A stretch of DNA of 64,000 nt from Pseudomonas sp. MM211 (lineage in GTDB: Bacteria > Pseudomonadota > Gammaproteobacteria > Pseudomonadales > Pseudomonadaceae). The position numbers and the translations under genes are program-made. The notes beneath the pieces were generated by a model. It was not told where the DNA came from and did no database searches. It was given only the letters and a program-made list of their open reading frames with translations. The stretch lies in assembly GCF_020386635.1 (NCBI RefSeq), contig NZ_CP081942.1:3968001-4032000 (forward strand), in the 5' to 3' direction. How positions within the stretch are numbered: the first letter of the stretch is position 1; each line of letters starts with the position of its first letter. Shown piece by piece: positions 63,868 through 64,000 of the stretch.

Positions 63868-64000
63868 ATGTCCAACGTCACCCACGCCTACCGCGGCGCC
63901 ATTCTGCAAAGCCTGGCCGATCCGGCCGAAGTCGGTATCGAGGCGTCCTACGCCTATTTCGAGGACGGTATTCTGCTGGTGGAAGACGGCAAGATCCGCG
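63868..64000 (+). CDS. guaD: Guanine deaminase, N-terminal fragment (runs off window)
   Basis: 44 codons are visible, reading AYRGAILQSLADPAEVG and YAYFEDGILLVEDGKI. This matches the N terminus of guanine deaminase (guanine to xanthine), which in P. aeruginosa, as I recall, lies in the xdh purine region close to smc. Assignment rests on the first 44 residues only. Confidence 0.7.
   Translation, partial: MSNVTHAYRGAILQSLADPAEVGIEASYAYFEDGILLVEDGKIR

Overview
The window reads as a chromosomal segment of a Pseudomonas species (Gammaproteobacteria). The evidence is the tyrA-aroA fusion in a gyrA-serC-pheA-hisC-(tyrA-aroA)-cmk-rpsA block, a zipA-ligA-smc block, OprD and QuiC1-type proteins, Pseudomonas-type rRNA ends, REP-like repeats and GC-rich coding sequence. 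No phage, insertion sequence or CRISPR array was seen.

Layout. (1) 1-9402, minus strand: housekeeping block rpsA (start only), cmk, tyrA-aroA, hisC, pheA, serC, gyrA. (2) 9627-12974: methionine salvage pair mtnA and mtaD, divergent, then ubiG. (3) 13039-21641: a ureide/oxalurate-type nitrogen module (allantoate amidohydrolase-like, ureidoglycine aminotransferase-like, four-gene polar amino acid ABC transporter, RpiR regulator, HpxX/HpxY/HpxZ homologues), lying between ubiG and mupP, genes I recall as neighbours in P. aeruginosa. (4) 21793-23881: mupP, a YciK-type SDR, a small cupin. (5) 24172-29365, minus strand: a complete rrn operon (16S, tRNA-Ile, tRNA-Ala, 23S, 5S), preceded by four evenly spaced promoters. 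(6) 30067-36028: quinate/shikimate catabolism (aroQ, NAD-type aroE, TetR regulator, quiC, MFS symporter). (7) 36114-43559: a less familiar module of EamA permease, QuiC/IolE-like TIM-barrel enzyme, Gfo/Idh/MocA oxidoreductase, IclR regulator and a tripartite tricarboxylate transporter. (8) 43598-50307: AraC regulator, pobA, a TRAP transporter and an OprD porin. (9) 50669-64000: 4.5S RNA, a chemoreceptor, HU, an OPT transporter, ligA, zipA, smc, an MFS transporter and the start of a guanine deaminase gene.

How the genes work together. Regions 6-8 form a hydroaromatic/aromatic uptake and funnelling area. Quinate or shikimate would be converted by AroE, AroQ and QuiC to protocatechuate, and 4-hydroxybenzoate by PobA to the same product; no ring-cleavage genes lie in the window. 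The intergenic regions before aroQ, quiC/MFS, the oxidoreductase pair, the TTT operon and the TRAP operon share short motifs (a GTTCGATAAtcgAAC-like palindrome, a 15-base ACGAACC..TTAGTA element and a 14-base GGCCGTTAATCGAA element). These suggest one regulon, perhaps under the IclR protein encoded in its middle. The oxidoreductase plus TIM-barrel pair is the best candidate for an undescribed pathway: its predicted metal ligands match those of QuiC in identity and almost in spacing, yet it stands beside its own dehydrogenase and transporters.
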